NCBI RefSeq assembly: GCF_021631985.1
Contig: NZ_CP070225.1
Location: 10,106,001-10,170,000 of the forward strand
DNA: 64,000 nt
Source: Sandaracinus amylolyticus
GTDB taxonomy: Bacteria; Myxococcota_A; Polyangia; Polyangiales; Sandaracinaceae
Reading direction: 5' to 3'
The translations under genes were made by a program, and so were the position numbers. The notes beneath the pieces are model-generated. The model did not search any database. It had not been told where the DNA came from and was given only the letters and a program-made list of their open reading frames with translations. Shown here in pieces: positions 1 through 9,594 of this stretch (its first letter is position 1; the number at the start of each line of letters is the position of its first letter).

Positions 1-2
1 CG

Positions 3-1145
3 TCAGGTCCTCCCCGCGAGGAACGCGCGCAGCTCGCGCACCAGCGCCTTTGGCTGCTCCATCGCCGCGAAGTGCCCGCCGCGCTCGAGCACCGTGAAGT
101 GCACGACGTGGTTCATCTCCTCGGCGACGCGACGCACCGTGAGGAACGCGTCGCGCGGGAACACCGCCACACCCATCGGCACCTCGCAGCGCGCAGGCTC
201 ACCCCACGCCGCCGAGGCCTCCGCGTACACCTGCGACGACGATCCCGCAGTGTTCGTCAGCCAGTAGATCGTCGCGTTCGTCAGCATCTGATCGCGATCG
301 ACCGCTTCCTCCGGACGCGCCTCGCAGTCCGTCCACTTCTTGAACACGTCGACGATCCACGCGAGCTGCCCGACGGGCGAGTCGGCGAGCGCGTACGCGA
401 GCGTCTGCGGCGTCTGCGACTGCACGTACATATAGGCCGAGAGCTCGTTCTCGTAGCGCGTGCGCGCGTCACGGCTGCGCGCCTCGTGCTCGTCCTGGGG
501 CTCGCTCTCGGGCCCGCCGAACGAGAAGATCTGCAGCACGTGCACCGCAGACACGTGCGCTGCGTCGTGCACGCCCATCTCGCGCGCGATCATCGCGCCG
601 GTGTCGCCGCCGTGGACCGCGTAGCGCTCGTAGCCGAGGCGCCGCATCAGCACGATCATCGCGTGCGCCATCCGCGTCACGTTCCATCCCGCCTCGCGCA
701 TCGGTCCCGAGAAGCCGAAGCCCGGCAGCGACGGCACGATCACGTGGAACGCCGGCGAGCCTTCCGTCAGCGGGCGGATCAGCTGCGTCAGCTCCGCGAT
801 CGAGCCCGGCCAGCCGTGCAGCAGGAGCAGCGGCGTCGCGTCTGGCGCGGGTGATCGCACGTGGAGGAAGTGCACGCGCTCGCCGTCGATGCGCGTGACG
901 AACTGCGGGAACGCGTTGAGCGCGGCCTCGTGCGCGCGCCAGTCGTAGGTGGTGCGCCAGTGCTCCACGAGCTCGCGCAGGTAGTCCCCCGGCACCCCGC
1001 GCGACCAGCCCATGCCGGGCAGCTCCGAAGGCCACCGTGTGCGCCCGAGGCGCGCCCGCAGATCCGCGAGGTCCTCGTCGGGGATCGCGATCCGGAACGG
1101 TCGGATCTCTTCGTCCACCATCGTGCTCGATTCGCTCTTCGTCAT
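3..1145 (-). CDS. Epoxide hydrolase family protein (EHN domain, alpha/beta hydrolase)
   Basis: Predicted 380-residue alpha/beta hydrolase of the microsomal epoxide-hydrolase type, expected to open epoxides by water through a covalent ester intermediate. Residues about 16-120 match the N-terminal EHN domain. The oxyanion motif HGWPGS lies near residues 110-115, the nucleophile is Asp181 in HGGDTGA, and the catalytic His is in [10 protein letters not shown] near the C-terminus. The start at 1145 is chosen because AAGGAG sits 8 nt upstream; an in-frame ATG lies only 6 codons earlier, overlapping that SD. It is divergent from a WYL regulator 78 bp away, with a palindrome between them, so it is the probable target of that regulator. 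The substrate is unknown. Confidence 0.92.
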   Translation of the reverse strand: MTKSESSTMVDEEIRPFRIAIPDEDLADLRARLGRTRWPSELPGMGWSRGVPGDYLRELVEHWRTTYDWRAHEAALNAFPQFVTRIDGERVHFLHVRSPAPDATPLLLLHGWPGSIAELTQLIRPLTEGSPAFHVIVPSLPGFGFSGPMREAGWNVTRMAHAMIVLMRRLGYERYAVHGGDTGAMIAREMGVHDAAHVSAVHVLQIFSFGGPESEPQDEHEARSRDARTRYENELSAYMYVQSQTPQTLAYALADSPVGQLAWIVDVFKKWTDCEARPEEAVDRDQMLTNATIYWLTNTAGSSSQVYAEASAAWGEPARCEVPMGVAVFPRDAFLTVRRVAEEMNHVVHFTVLERGGHFAAMEQPKALVRELRAFLAGRT

Positions 1146-1189
1146 CGCATCGTCTCCTTGCATCGCTCGTGGTGAACGTAGTCGGCATT

Positions 1190-1208
1190 GCGGACAGGAT
1201 GTGTCCGC
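1190..1208. promoter_or_regulatory. Palindromic operator candidate for the adjacent WYL/YafY regulator
   Basis: GCGGACA (1190-1196) and TGTCCGC (1202-1208) form a perfect 7-bp inverted repeat with a 5-nt spacer. It lies in the 78-bp gap between the divergent epoxide hydrolase and WYL-regulator genes. Divergent placement and symmetry fit autoregulation plus control of the hydrolase. The assignment to this regulator is inferred from position. Confidence 0.6.
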
Positions 1209-1223
1209 GATAGTCGGAGCACG

Positions 1224-2174
1224 ATGAAGACGAGCGCGCGCCTCCTCCGCCTCCTCACGCTCCTGCAGTCGCGTCGCGACTGGTCGGGCGCCGACCTCTC
1301 GGAGAGGCTCGCGGTCGAGGTCCGCACGCTGCGCCGCGACGTCGAGCGCCTGCGCGAGCTGGGCTACGAGATCCACGCGTCCTCCGGCGTCGGCGGCGGA
1401 TATCGCCTCGGCGCGGGCACCACGCTCCCGCCGCTGCGTCTCGACGACGACGAGGCGGTCACGATCGCGGTCGCGCTCGGCACCGTCGCCGCGAGCATCC
1501 CGCACCTCCAGGACACTGCGCTCGCGGTCCTCGTGAAGCTCGATCAGCTCTTGCCCGCGCGCCTGCGCCGCCGCACCCGCGCGCTGCACTCGATGACGAT
1601 CGCGATGACCGGCGGGCCGCGCGTCGACCCTGCGCTCCTCGCGACGATCGCGACCGCGTGCCGCGACACCGAGCAGCTCCTCTTCACCTACGAAGACAGT
1701 CGCGGGCATGCGAAGGCGCGCACCGTCGAGCCGCTGCGTCTCGCGCACACCGGACGCGTCTGGTACCTCGTCGCGTGGGACGTCGATCGCGAGGACTGGC
1801 GCACGTTCCGCGTCGATCGCATCGCGCATCGAGGCCTGCGCGTCGGACCGCGGTTCGTGCCGCGCGAGCCACCCGAGGACGTCGCGACCTACGTCTCGCG
1901 ATCGATCGCGGCGGCGCCGTATCGCAGCCGGGTGCGGCTGGTCCTGCGAGGCAGCGCCGCCGAGATGGCGAAGGTCGTCCCGTCGTGGGTGGGCGTGCTC
2001 GAGCCGCTCGACGACGAGCGCTGCGTCTTCACCGTCGGCGGCGACACCGTCGAGGCGATCGTCTCGCAGATCGTGCTCGCGGGGGTCGACTTCGAGCTTC
2101 TCGAGCCGCGCGATCTCGCGCCGCGAATCCGCGAGATCGGTCAGCGGTTGGTGCGCGGAGCGCGGGCGCGCTGA
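1224..2174 (+). CDS. YafY-type transcriptional regulator (HTH_11 + WYL domain)
   Basis: 316-residue DNA-binding regulator. An N-terminal DeoR/HTH_11-like winged helix occupies residues about 1-60 ([17 protein letters not shown], then [15 protein letters not shown]). A WYL ligand-sensing domain follows at about 140-220, including [20 protein letters not shown], and then a WCX-like C-terminal extension. The ATG at 1224 follows GGAG closely. A start 12 codons upstream is possible, but it would run through the palindrome at 1190-1208. Such regulators usually control a neighbouring enzyme gene, here the divergent epoxide hydrolase. The effector is unknown. Confidence 0.9.
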   Translation: MKTSARLLRLLTLLQSRRDWSGADLSERLAVEVRTLRRDVERLRELGYEIHASSGVGGGYRLGAGTTLPPLRLDDDEAVTIAVALGTVAASIPHLQDTALAVLVKLDQLLPARLRRRTRALHSMTIAMTGGPRVDPALLATIATACRDTEQLLFTYEDSRGHAKARTVEPLRLAHTGRVWYLVAWDVDREDWRTFRVDRIAHRGLRVGPRFVPREPPEDVATYVSRSIAAAPYRSRVRLVLRGSAAEMAKVVPSWVGVLEPLDDERCVFTVGGDTVEAIVSQIVLAGVDFELLEPRDLAPRIREIGQRLVRGARAR

Positions 2175-2201
2175 GCGCGCGAGCAGGCCGTCGGCGCGCG
2201 C
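2171..2201. terminator. Bidirectional hairpin between convergent genes
   Basis: GAGCGCGCG (2171-2179) pairs perfectly with CGCGCGCTC (2193-2201) across a 13-nt loop. It lies between the stop of the WYL regulator (2172-2174) and the stop of the opposing lipoprotein (2205-2207). There is no T-run on either side, so it is a structural candidate only. Confidence 0.5.
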
Positions 2202-2204
2202 TCG

Positions 2205-4343
2205 CTACTTCGACACGATCACGCGCTGGCCGTAGGTCGTGTCGATCGCGAGCAGCGCGTTCAGCGCGTACGGCGTGGTCACGTACACGCGCCCCGGCAC
2301 GCCGTCGTGCGCGATGTCGGTGGCGCCGTAGTCGCTCGGCCCTGCGCCGTGCGCGGCGCCCGAGACGTGGGTGCGTGCGCCCGACGCGAGGTCGACGCGG
2401 TAGAGCCCGTACGCGTCGCCCAGCGACGTCGGCACGACGACCCAGAGCGCGCCCGTCACCGCGTCTGCGATCACGCCGGTCGGGTACATCAGCGGGGGCC
2501 CCTCGCCGACCTCGGGTCCCGAGACCACGCGGCGATCGCCGCTCTCGACGTCGATCTCGAGCACCACCTCCTCGACCGGCGCGGCGAGCCAGGCCCGCGA
2601 TCCGTCGCGCGCGAGCTCGACGTCGTCGGCCCACGCGACAAGCGGCCCCCTGCCGCGCTCGCCGCTCGAGACGACGCTGCGCTCACCGGTGCTCGTGTGC
2701 GCCGCGATCAGCGCATCGCCGTCGACGATCAGCGCTCGGCGCCGCGCTTCATCGAGGGCCATCGCCCAGGTGCGCGCGAGCGGCTCGCCCTGTCGCGGAG
2801 ACTCGCCGTCGGACACCACGTGGAACACGCCGGTCGAGAGGTCGATCTCGAGGAGCGCGCCCACGCCATCGGCCCGCATCGCCGTCGCCCACGCGCGGTC
2901 TCCCTCGTCCTCGACGTGCAGCCCGCCGAAGAGCGACGGGTAGAGCGCGGCTTCGTCGAAGAGGACGATCTCGTCGCGGTCGCCGGTCTCGAGATCGATC
3001 GAGACCACCCGATGGCCGCTGGTCATGAACGCGCGTGCCTGGGCGATCACCAGGTCCCCACTCGCCGTGCCGAGCGCCGGGCCCTCGCCGAAGCCCTCAC
3101 GCGACACGATGCGCCGGTCTCCGCTCGCGACGTCGATCTCCACGATCGCGTCGAGATCGACGTCGAGCACCCAGACCACGCCCGGGCGAGCGGGGTCCGC
3201 GCGCATCGCCGTCGCATATCCCAGCGATGGCCCCGCGCCGCGCTCGACGTCCGAGATCGTCGTGCGATCGCCGCGGCGCGCACCGCTCGTCTCCACGCGC
3301 ACGAGCCGGCGTCCCGTGAGCACGAGCGCGTGGCTCGCGCCGGGGAGCTGGAGGAAGTCGTGCACGTAGCCGAGCGCCGGTCCTTCACCGTGCGTCGCGT
3401 CGCTGAGCAGCGTGACCGCGCCGGTCTCGAGATCGAGCGTGGAGATCGCCGCGCCGCCGGCGACCAGCGCGTCGCGCTGGCCCGGCACGACCTCGATCGC
3501 CGACGCTGCGCCGACGCTCGCGAGCACGCTGCGGGCACCGTCGGCGAGCGAGACCGCGATCACCTGTTGCCGCGCGTAGTCGGTCACGAGGAGCCGTCCA
3601 CGCTCGGGGTCGCACGCCAGGCCCCGCGTCGACCACAAGCGCGCGCCGGTCGCCGACACCACGCGCCGTGCTCCGGTGGCGGGATCGAGCGCGACCACTT
3701 CGCCGTGCGCGTCGTCGACCGAGTAGAGCGACGTTCCGTCCGACGCGAGCCCGTGGAGGTACGCGTCGTCGCGATCCCAGCGCGCCACGATCCGGCGCGT
3801 CCCGGTCGCCGGATCGATCGCCACCAGCAGGTCGGCGGCGACCGCGAAGAGCTCGTGACTGCCCGCGGCGCTCGCGAGATCTCCGAGCTCGAAGAGCGAC
3901 GTCGGCCGCCGCTCGATTCGCAGCCGTCGCACGGTGCGAGCCTCGCCCGGTCCCTCGGCGACGATCTCGATCTCGTTCTCGCCCTCGACCAGGGCGAGCG
4001 CGGCGCTCCACGACGCGAACGCGTCGTCCGTCTCGGCGAGCACGCCGTTGGCGCGCACCGAGACGACGCCTGCACCCGCGCTCCCGATCACGCGGATGCT
4101 CGCCTCCGCGGTCAGCGAGCGCGGCGGCGGAAATGCGACGACGAGATCGGGGGCGCTCGCCGGAGCATCGCTCGGTGACGCGGCATCGAGCGGCGCAGCG
4201 GCATCGTCATCCGACGACGCCGCGTCGAACGATGCGCCTGCATCGAACGGTGGATCGGAGCCCGCGTCCCGAGCCGGGTGAGTCCGGCCACAGCCCGCGA
4301 GTGCCAACGCGAGGAGCCCAACGAAGAGCTGCTTGGATGTCAT
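2205..4343 (-). CDS. Beta-propeller lipoprotein (Ig-like domain + repeated propeller blades)
   Basis: 712-residue exported lipoprotein. The signal peptide ends in the lipobox LALAGC (Cys18) and is followed by an Asp/Ala-rich linker to about residue 70, a style common in myxobacterial lipoproteins. Residues about 75-140 look like a bacterial Ig-like domain (RVIGSAGAGVVSVRANG). The remainder is about ten imperfect blades of roughly 50 residues with the recurring pattern IDxxTGxRRxVS. It probably folds as one or two propellers at the cell surface and may bind a ligand or partner protein. No catalytic motif is visible. It lies 131 nt downstream of the TonB-receptor/outer-membrane gene pair, beyond a terminator-like hairpin, so co-transcription is doubtful. 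Confidence 0.85.
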   Translation of the reverse strand: MTSKQLFVGLLALALAGCGRTHPARDAGSDPPFDAGASFDAASSDDDAAAPLDAASPSDAPASAPDLVVAFPPPRSLTAEASIRVIGSAGAGVVSVRANGVLAETDDAFASWSAALALVEGENEIEIVAEGPGEARTVRRLRIERRPTSLFELGDLASAAGSHELFAVAADLLVAIDPATGTRRIVARWDRDDAYLHGLASDGTSLYSVDDAHGEVVALDPATGARRVVSATGARLWSTRGLACDPERGRLLVTDYARQQVIAVSLADGARSVLASVGAASAIEVVPGQRDALVAGGAAISTLDLETGAVTLLSDATHGEGPALGYVHDFLQLPGASHALVLTGRRLVRVETSGARRGDRTTISDVERGAGPSLGYATAMRADPARPGVVWVLDVDLDAIVEIDVASGDRRIVSREGFGEGPALGTASGDLVIAQARAFMTSGHRVVSIDLETGDRDEIVLFDEAALYPSLFGGLHVEDEGDRAWATAMRADGVGALLEIDLSTGVFHVVSDGESPRQGEPLARTWAMALDEARRRALIVDGDALIAAHTSTGERSVVSSGERGRGPLVAWADDVELARDGSRAWLAAPVEEVVLEIDVESGDRRVVSGPEVGEGPPLMYPTGVIADAVTGALWVVVPTSLGDAYGLYRVDLASGARTHVSGAAHGAGPSDYGATDIAHDGVPGRVYVTTPYALNALLAIDTTYGQRVIVSK

Positions 4344-4430
4344 TCGTGTGCTCGCGAGCGCGCGACGCTCGTCCCATCGAATTGGCGGGACGACGTCGGT
4401 TCCGTCTCGCGATCGATCTGCAGCGACGCG

Positions 4431-4460
4431 GAGAGCGCGAGACCTCGGCCTCGCGCTCTC
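4431..4460 (-). terminator. Hairpin downstream of the receptor/outer-membrane gene pair
   Basis: GAGAGCGCGAG (4431-4441) and CTCGCGCTCTC (4450-4460) form a perfect 11-bp stem with an 8-nt loop. It starts 14 nt after the stop of the 4475-5338 gene. No U-tract follows, as is common in very GC-rich genomes. It is likely the end of the receptor transcript. Confidence 0.55.
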
Positions 4461-4474
4461 TCACTGCGTTCGCT

Positions 4475-5338
4475 TCACGGCTGCGCGGGCGGCTCCGGCG
4501 CTGCCGGCGCCTCGACGGGCGCGACCTCGGGAGGGCTCTCGCCCTCGGGCGGCGCGACCGGCTCGGCAGAAGGCTCGACCGCGTCGGCAGGCAGCGCCTC
4601 CTCCGGCGTGATCGGCTCCTCGACGATCGCGGGCGGCTCGACCACCGCCGGCTCCATCGTGATCGGCTCCTCGACCGGCTCGACCTCGGGCGGCGCGACC
4701 ACGACGCTCTCGCGCGCTCGATCGAGGAATCCGATCTCGATTCCGCCCGTCAGCGTGATGATCTGGTTGTCGCCGAAGCGCTCGAATTGCTCGCCCGACT
4801 GGATGAAGTGCGTGAATCGCACGCTCGGCCCGATCGTGATCGGCCCCGCGTCGAACCCGTACCCCGCGGAGATCCAGTACGCGCCCACGAGCTGCTCGTC
4901 GGCGACCGCGATCGACGGTGCGAGCTCCACGTAGAGCCCATTCGCGCGCCGCAGCGGATCCGGCACCGCGGAGGGGAAGGGGCGCAGTCGCACCACCGCG
5001 CTCAGCATGACGTAGTCGAGCACGCCGGGATGCTCGCCGTCGGGGTGGATTCGCTGCCCTTCGGCCAGGAATCCCGCACGGAACCGCGCACCGACGGACA
5101 CGCCGTCCGCCAGCGAGCGATAGACGCCGACTCCGAGGCTGCCGCCCGGATAATACTGGCGGCTCATCGGCGCGTTCACGACGCCTTCGATCCCGATGTC
5201 GGCCGTGCCCATCCACGGCTCGTCATCGATCGTCACCGGCGGCCTCGGAGCCTCCGAGTCCTGGGCCCGAGCCACGCTCGCGCCCGTGCCGAGGCACAGC
5301 AGCACACCGAGCACATCCATCATTCGACGAAGTCGCAT
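4475..5338 (-). CDS. Putative outer-membrane beta-barrel protein with Pro/Glu-rich tail
   Basis: 287 residues. A Sec signal peptide at about 1-25 ends in VARAQ. Residues 35-190 alternate polar and hydrophobic residues with many aromatic and Gly positions (SVGARFRAGFLAEGQRI, AYWISAGYGFDAGP), consistent with an outer-membrane barrel. The last ~80 residues are low-complexity Pro/Glu/Val/Ala (EPVEEPITMEPAVVEPP), a likely periplasmic or peptidoglycan-facing stalk. The ATG is preceded by GGAGGCGAGG and lies 16 bp after the TonB-dependent receptor stop, so the two are almost certainly co-transcribed. An accessory role to the receptor is inferred from context only. Confidence 0.75.
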   Translation of the reverse strand: MRLRRMMDVLGVLLCLGTGASVARAQDSEAPRPPVTIDDEPWMGTADIGIEGVVNAPMSRQYYPGGSLGVGVYRSLADGVSVGARFRAGFLAEGQRIHPDGEHPGVLDYVMLSAVVRLRPFPSAVPDPLRRANGLYVELAPSIAVADEQLVGAYWISAGYGFDAGPITIGPSVRFTHFIQSGEQFERFGDNQIITLTGGIEIGFLDRARESVVVAPPEVEPVEEPITMEPAVVEPPAIVEEPITPEEALPADAVEPSAEPVAPPEGESPPEVAPVEAPAAPEPPAQP

Positions 5339-5354
5339 GTTCCTCGCCTCCGTC

Positions 5355-8300
5355 TCAGAAGGTCAGTCGGGCGCTGAGCTGGACGCGCAGCGGCTCTTGG
5401 CGCGTGCGCGCCTGTCCGAAGGTCGGATTGACGCTCGACACCTCGACGTCGTCGATCGACGCGCCCGCGGTGCGATTCGGCTGGACGACGCCGGTCGTGT
5501 ACTCCTGATCGAGCTCCGTCGCCTCCTGGAAATTGAAGAGGTTGAAGACGGTCGCGCTCAGATTGAGCGCCATGCCCTGCGTCAGCGGGATGTCGTAGCC
5601 GACGGACATGTCGACCTGGTGCGTGAACGGAGTCCGTCCCGCCGCGCCGCGCGGCAGGATGAACACCTCACGACGGCCGTAGTACTCGTGACGTCCGAGG
5701 TAGCTCAGCGGCGTGCCGCTGCGCCCGATGTACTGGAGCCCGACCGTCAGCCCGTTCAGCTCCGGCATCAGACCGCCGAGCTCGTATCCACCGCTGACGC
5801 GGATCACGTGCGTGCGATCGTTCGGGAGCGGCCCCATGCGGTTGTAGACGAGGCTCGGCAGATCGTACTGGCTGCTGATGTTCGGATCCGCCTGCGCGTT
5901 GTCCGACGCGTAGAGACCGGTGTAGTTCCCCTCGGCGCGCGAGAGCGTGTACGACGCGCGCATCATCCAGTGGTCGGAGAAGTCCTTCCGCAGGGTGAAG
6001 CTGACGCCGTAGTAGCGGCGCACCGGCGCCGAGAACACGGTGCTCGTCGAGTCGTAGCTGCCGTCGGGGCCCGCGCACGCAGTCGCGAGCGGCTCGCGGT
6101 ACTCCTCGGGAACGTCGCAGTCGTTCACGCCCGGATTGGCGATGAAGTAGTGCTGTCCGTCGTCCGGCGAGATGTCCTCGATCGCGCGCTCGAGATTCCG
6201 ATAGGTGGCCTGCGCACCGATGACGAGGTGGGGAATCAGCTCGTACTCGGCGCCGAGGATGATCTCGGAGTGATATTGACCCTGCAGCTGATTGACCGTC
6301 GCCGCGTTCGAGCCGCCGAGCACGTGCGGCTCGCCGACCGGCTGACCGTCCGCGCCGACGTCGTAGATCGCCGTGCCCTCCGCCGAGAACGCGCGCTGGT
6401 TGATGTCGAGCGGAACCGACTCGTAGAACCAGCCCCACGACGCGAAGATCCGGCTCCGACCCACGCCCGTCGGGTCGACGGTCACACCGAGCCGGGGCGC
6501 GATCTCGTCGGGGATCGTGATCCCCGGGCGCCCCTCGGAGTCCATGATCATCTCGTAGTCCCAGCGGAGGCCGCCGCTGACGGTGAGATATTCGTTGATC
6601 TCCCAGACGTCCTGGAGGAACGCCGACAGCGTCAGCGTGCTCGCCACCGCACTGAACGGCGCATTGCCGTCCGCGCCGTAGAGGTGCGGCCCGTCGGGAT
6701 CCTGCCGCGCGAAGTACTGACGCTGCCAGTTCGCGCCGCCCTCGGCGTCGAAGGCATCAGCGCCGTAGTGCTGCTCGAAGAAGCCGCCCGAATAGCCGCG
6801 CGTCGAGGCGTACCGCTTGTACTCGACGTCGACGCCATAGCGGATCTGATGGCCTGCGAAGAGGTGCGTGAGCCGGAGACCCGAGGTGTAGCGATCGGTC
6901 GTCTCGTCGAACCAGCTCCCGGTGCCGCCGTAGATGTAGTCGCGCACCGGGCAGTCGACGAAGGGAGTCGACGGATCGTCGGGGCACGCGCCGGGCTCGT
7001 AGTCGTCGAGCGAGACCTCGAATCCCACGTTCTGGAACGCGGCCGAGTCGACGCGCGGACGAATCACGTCGCGCTCGGTGTGCACGCCCGCGAAGGCCTC
7101 GACCTGGAGGCTGCGGTCGAGGAAATGACCTTGGTAGTTGAGGACGAGGTTGTGCGTGCCGACCTCGCGCTCGCCGAGGTAGTAGTCCTCCGAGCCACTG
7201 ACTCCGTTCGCGCTGCGCGACTCACCGACCGCGCGGCGCACGCCGGCGACCGAACCGGGATTTCCGATGTACGAGAGCGAGAGTGTGTTCTCCGCGTCGA
7301 GCGCGAGCGTCAGTCGGCCCACGACGTTGTAGGTGAACACCTCGCGGCCGTAGGTGCGCCGGCCGACCTCGCGGAACCGCTGATCCGCCGGATTGCCCGG
7401 CGCGAAGTCGGGCTGTCCGTCGGGCATCTGGGCGGTCACGTTGCCCTGCTCGTCCTGCGTGACCTCGTCGATCCGCGCCTGGGCGATGCGGTGCACGTCG
7501 GTGAACGTCATCTGCGGATTGAAGCCGACGAAGAACCACAGGCGATCTCGGATGATCGGACCGCCCAGGCTCCCGCCGAAGTCCATGTCCATCAGCAGAC
7601 TGTCCTGCCTCCGGATCGACTCACCGGCGCGAAAGACGCCCAGTCGATCCGCCTGGAGGAACCCCGGCCGGAAATTGCCGAACACGCTGCCGTGGAAGTC
7701 GTTGCCACCGCGGCGCAGCGAGAGATTGAAGATGCCGCCCGTCGAGCGACCGAACTCCGGCATGTAGCCGCCGATCTTGAGCTCGATGGCCTCGAAGAAG
7801 TCGGGCGGCAGGGACACGGGCTCGTTGCCGAACCCGACGCCGGTCACGTTGAGGCCGTCGATGATGTACGAGTTCTCGAGGCCGGTCGCACCCAGCACCG
7901 AGATCCCGCGCCCCGCGCCACGCGGCTCGACCGTCGTGCCCGGCGCGACCTGCTCGATCGCGTCGCTGAAGCGCCGCGGCTGCGGCGCGATGCGCAGCAG
8001 ATCGTCGTCCAGGCTCGCGCTCGTCTGCGCCGAGCCGCGGCTGATCGTCGGCGCTTCGCTCTGCACCACGATCTCCTCGGCCTCGATGCTCGTCGGCACG
8101 AGCCCGAGCCGCACCGGCGTCGTCTGTCCGAGCCGCACCTCGACGTCGGCCACGCTCGCCGCTCGATATCCGTCTCCCTCGAATCGCAGCACGTACGCGC
8201 CGGGCGGAAGCAGCGTGAACGTGAACGTGCCGTCCGACTCCGTCACTGCGATCTGCTCGCCCTGCAGGCTCGGGCTGACCGCATAGACGACCACGTCGGC

Positions 8301-8465
8301 CACCGCCGACTCGTCGCCCGCGCGCAGCACGCGACCGCGGATGCTGCCCCCCGTCCGTTGGGCGAGCGCTGGTCCGGGATCCAGCGCGTGGGCGACGTAC
8401 GACAGGACGGCGAGCGCACCGAGCAGGACGTGCTCGGTACGTCGACTCGAGGTTTGACTGTTCAC
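5355..8465 (-). CDS. TonB-dependent receptor with carboxypeptidase-regulatory N-terminal domain
   Basis: 1036-residue outer-membrane transporter of the large SusC/Oar-like class. I chose the GTG at 8465 because GGAG lies 6 nt upstream and a signal peptide follows at once (hydrophobic core near ALAVLSYVAHAL, cleavage after ALAQ). The frame stays open 60 codons further upstream but without signal character. Domains are a carboxypeptidase-regulatory-like beta-sandwich (about 40-125, GSIRGRVLRAG), a TonB plug (about 150-260, IDGLNVTGVGFGNEPV), then a long barrel ending in a terminal Phe (LSARLTF) as expected for Bam-dependent insertion. The complete tonB/exbB/exbD/exbD cluster lies upstream on the same strand. 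The transported substrate is unknown. Confidence 0.92.
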   Translation of the reverse strand: MNSQTSSRRTEHVLLGALAVLSYVAHALDPGPALAQRTGGSIRGRVLRAGDESAVADVVVYAVSPSLQGEQIAVTESDGTFTFTLLPPGAYVLRFEGDGYRAASVADVEVRLGQTTPVRLGLVPTSIEAEEIVVQSEAPTISRGSAQTSASLDDDLLRIAPQPRRFSDAIEQVAPGTTVEPRGAGRGISVLGATGLENSYIIDGLNVTGVGFGNEPVSLPPDFFEAIELKIGGYMPEFGRSTGGIFNLSLRRGGNDFHGSVFGNFRPGFLQADRLGVFRAGESIRRQDSLLMDMDFGGSLGGPIIRDRLWFFVGFNPQMTFTDVHRIAQARIDEVTQDEQGNVTAQMPDGQPDFAPGNPADQRFREVGRRTYGREVFTYNVVGRLTLALDAENTLSLSYIGNPGSVAGVRRAVGESRSANGVSGSEDYYLGEREVGTHNLVLNYQGHFLDRSLQVEAFAGVHTERDVIRPRVDSAAFQNVGFEVSLDDYEPGACPDDPSTPFVDCPVRDYIYGGTGSWFDETTDRYTSGLRLTHLFAGHQIRYGVDVEYKRYASTRGYSGGFFEQHYGADAFDAEGGANWQRQYFARQDPDGPHLYGADGNAPFSAVASTLTLSAFLQDVWEINEYLTVSGGLRWDYEMIMDSEGRPGITIPDEIAPRLGVTVDPTGVGRSRIFASWGWFYESVPLDINQRAFSAEGTAIYDVGADGQPVGEPHVLGGSNAATVNQLQGQYHSEIILGAEYELIPHLVIGAQATYRNLERAIEDISPDDGQHYFIANPGVNDCDVPEEYREPLATACAGPDGSYDSTSTVFSAPVRRYYGVSFTLRKDFSDHWMMRASYTLSRAEGNYTGLYASDNAQADPNISSQYDLPSLVYNRMGPLPNDRTHVIRVSGGYELGGLMPELNGLTVGLQYIGRSGTPLSYLGRHEYYGRREVFILPRGAAGRTPFTHQVDMSVGYDIPLTQGMALNLSATVFNLFNFQEATELDQEYTTGVVQPNRTAGASIDDVEVSSVNPTFGQARTRQEPLRVQLSARLTF

Positions 8466-8632
8466 GATTGGCTCCGGGGTGAAGGCACGTCGAGGGCGTG
8501 AGTCGACGACGACGAGCGACCGAGTCGATCTCGGACACACGTCGGCTTCGACCCGAGCCCCGAGTGCGGGAATCGAGCTGGACGGGATCTCTCTCGGATT
8601 GCGCGACTCGCTTGCCGCGCAGTCGTCTCGAA

Positions 8633-8730
8633 GACTCTCCAACAATCGGCTCGCCCGCCGGTCCCTACCGTCCGCGCGCTTCGCGCGCTCCCGTCCGGGC
8701 CCTGCGGGACGAGCACTCCGGCAAGGACTC
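8633..8730 (-). repeat. Stop-abutting hairpin repeat, copy 1
   Basis: 98-bp element whose plus-strand left end is GACTCTCCAACAATCGGC and right end is GAGCACTCCGGCAAGGACTC. The centre holds GCGCGC-TTC-GCGCGC flanked by CCGTCC blocks. The right end runs into the stop codon of exbD (8729-8731). It is nearly identical to copies at 16897-17020, 17021-17117 and 33635-33732. It probably acts as an RNA hairpin or terminator 3' of the minus-strand gene, or as a mobile REP-like unit. Confidence 0.85.
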
Positions 8731-9181
8731 AGTTCGTTTCGCCGGCGGACTGCGAGACTGCGGCCGGGCGGTCGAGGACCGTGCCCACCTGCTCGGCACC
8801 GGCTCCGCGCGCGACGTCCATCGCGGCGATCGCGTCACGGAACATCGCGTCGTCGTGCACGCGGACGAACACCACGCGATCGCTCGCGGAATCGAGCAAT
8901 CCGCGCAGCGTCGCAGTCGCGGCCTCGCGCGCCACCGGCTGCCCGGCGATCTCGAACGCGCCCGATGCCGTGACCTCGACGACGATCGGATCTCCGTCGG
9001 GCGGAGGCTCGTGATCGGAGGGCTCGCTCGGCAGGCTCACGTCGAGATCCGGCGTGAGCATCGGCGCGATCACCATGAAGATGATCAGGAGGACGAGCAC
9101 CACGTCGACGAGCGGCGTGATGTTGATGTCGGGAGTCGGCTCGCCGCCGCGTCCACCCCCCGATTGCACCGACATGCCCAT
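8729..9181 (-). CDS. exbD: ExbD/TolR family biopolymer transporter (second copy)
   Basis: 150-residue single-pass inner-membrane protein of the proton-driven TonB motor. A short cytoplasmic Gly-rich N-terminus is followed by the diagnostic segment PDINITPLVDVVLVLLIIF (about residues 17-35), which carries the conserved membrane Asp. A periplasmic domain of about 100 residues follows. The ATG shares a base with the upstream exbD stop (TGATG at 9183-9179), which implies translational coupling. Its own stop abuts the repeat at 8633-8730. Residue 3 (ATG at 9175) is an alternative start. Confidence 0.93.
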   Translation of the reverse strand: MGMSVQSGGGRGGEPTPDINITPLVDVVLVLLIIFMVIAPMLTPDLDVSLPSEPSDHEPPPDGDPIVVEVTASGAFEIAGQPVAREAATATLRGLLDSASDRVVFVRVHDDAMFRDAIAAMDVARGAGAEQVGTVLDRPAAVSQSAGETN

Positions 9182-9594
9182 CAGTCCGCTCCTCCGGCGT
9201 CGGTCGCCAGGGCGACGGCGCGCGCGCCGCGGGAGCGCAGGGACTCGAACACCTGACGCACGTTGCGATAGGCCACCTGCTCGTCCGCGCGCACCAGGAT
9301 GGGCGCGCTCTGCGAGCCCTGGAGGTGGCCGTCGACCACCGCGAGCAGCTCCGTCTCCGACACCTCGTCGCGGCCGAGGAACGTCCGCCCGTCGCGGGTG
9401 ATCGAGATCGAGCGCGCCTCGTCGGATGGATCGGCCGTCTCCGCGTGATCGGCCTCGGGCAGCTCCAGCTCGACGGCGTTCTCGAGATATGGAGTGACGA
9501 CCATGAAGATGATCAGCAGGACGAGGACCACATCCACGAGCGGAGTGATGTTGATCTCCGGACGCGGATCCTCGGTGCGCGCGCGCGGTCTCAT
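9181..9594 (-). CDS. exbD: ExbD/TolR family biopolymer transporter (first copy)
   Basis: 137 residues, a paralogue of the next gene. It shows the same PEINITPLVDVVLVLLIIF membrane segment with the conserved Asp at about residues 13-31, followed by a periplasmic domain ending LRSRGARAVALATDAG. The start at 9594 overlaps the exbB stop in ATGA (9591-9594), so exbB-exbD-exbD are translationally coupled. Two consecutive exbD genes after one exbB are frequent in TonB clusters of Myxococcota and Bacteroidota and may form mixed dimers in the ExbB pore. Confidence 0.93.
   Translation of the reverse strand: MRPRARTEDPRPEINITPLVDVVLVLLIIFMVVTPYLENAVELELPEADHAETADPSDEARSISITRDGRTFLGRDEVSETELLAVVDGHLQGSQSAPILVRADEQVAYRNVRQVFESLRSRGARAVALATDAGGAD

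Noticed and set aside
5196..8501. 1101-codon open frame on the plus strand
   Set aside because: Antisense to the TonB-dependent receptor, which has clear domains and signal peptide. The plus frame has no domain or hydrophobic pattern.
9236..9260. tRNA T-arm-like sequence (GGGACTCGAACACC)
   Set aside because: It lies inside exbD and no cloverleaf can be completed on either strand.
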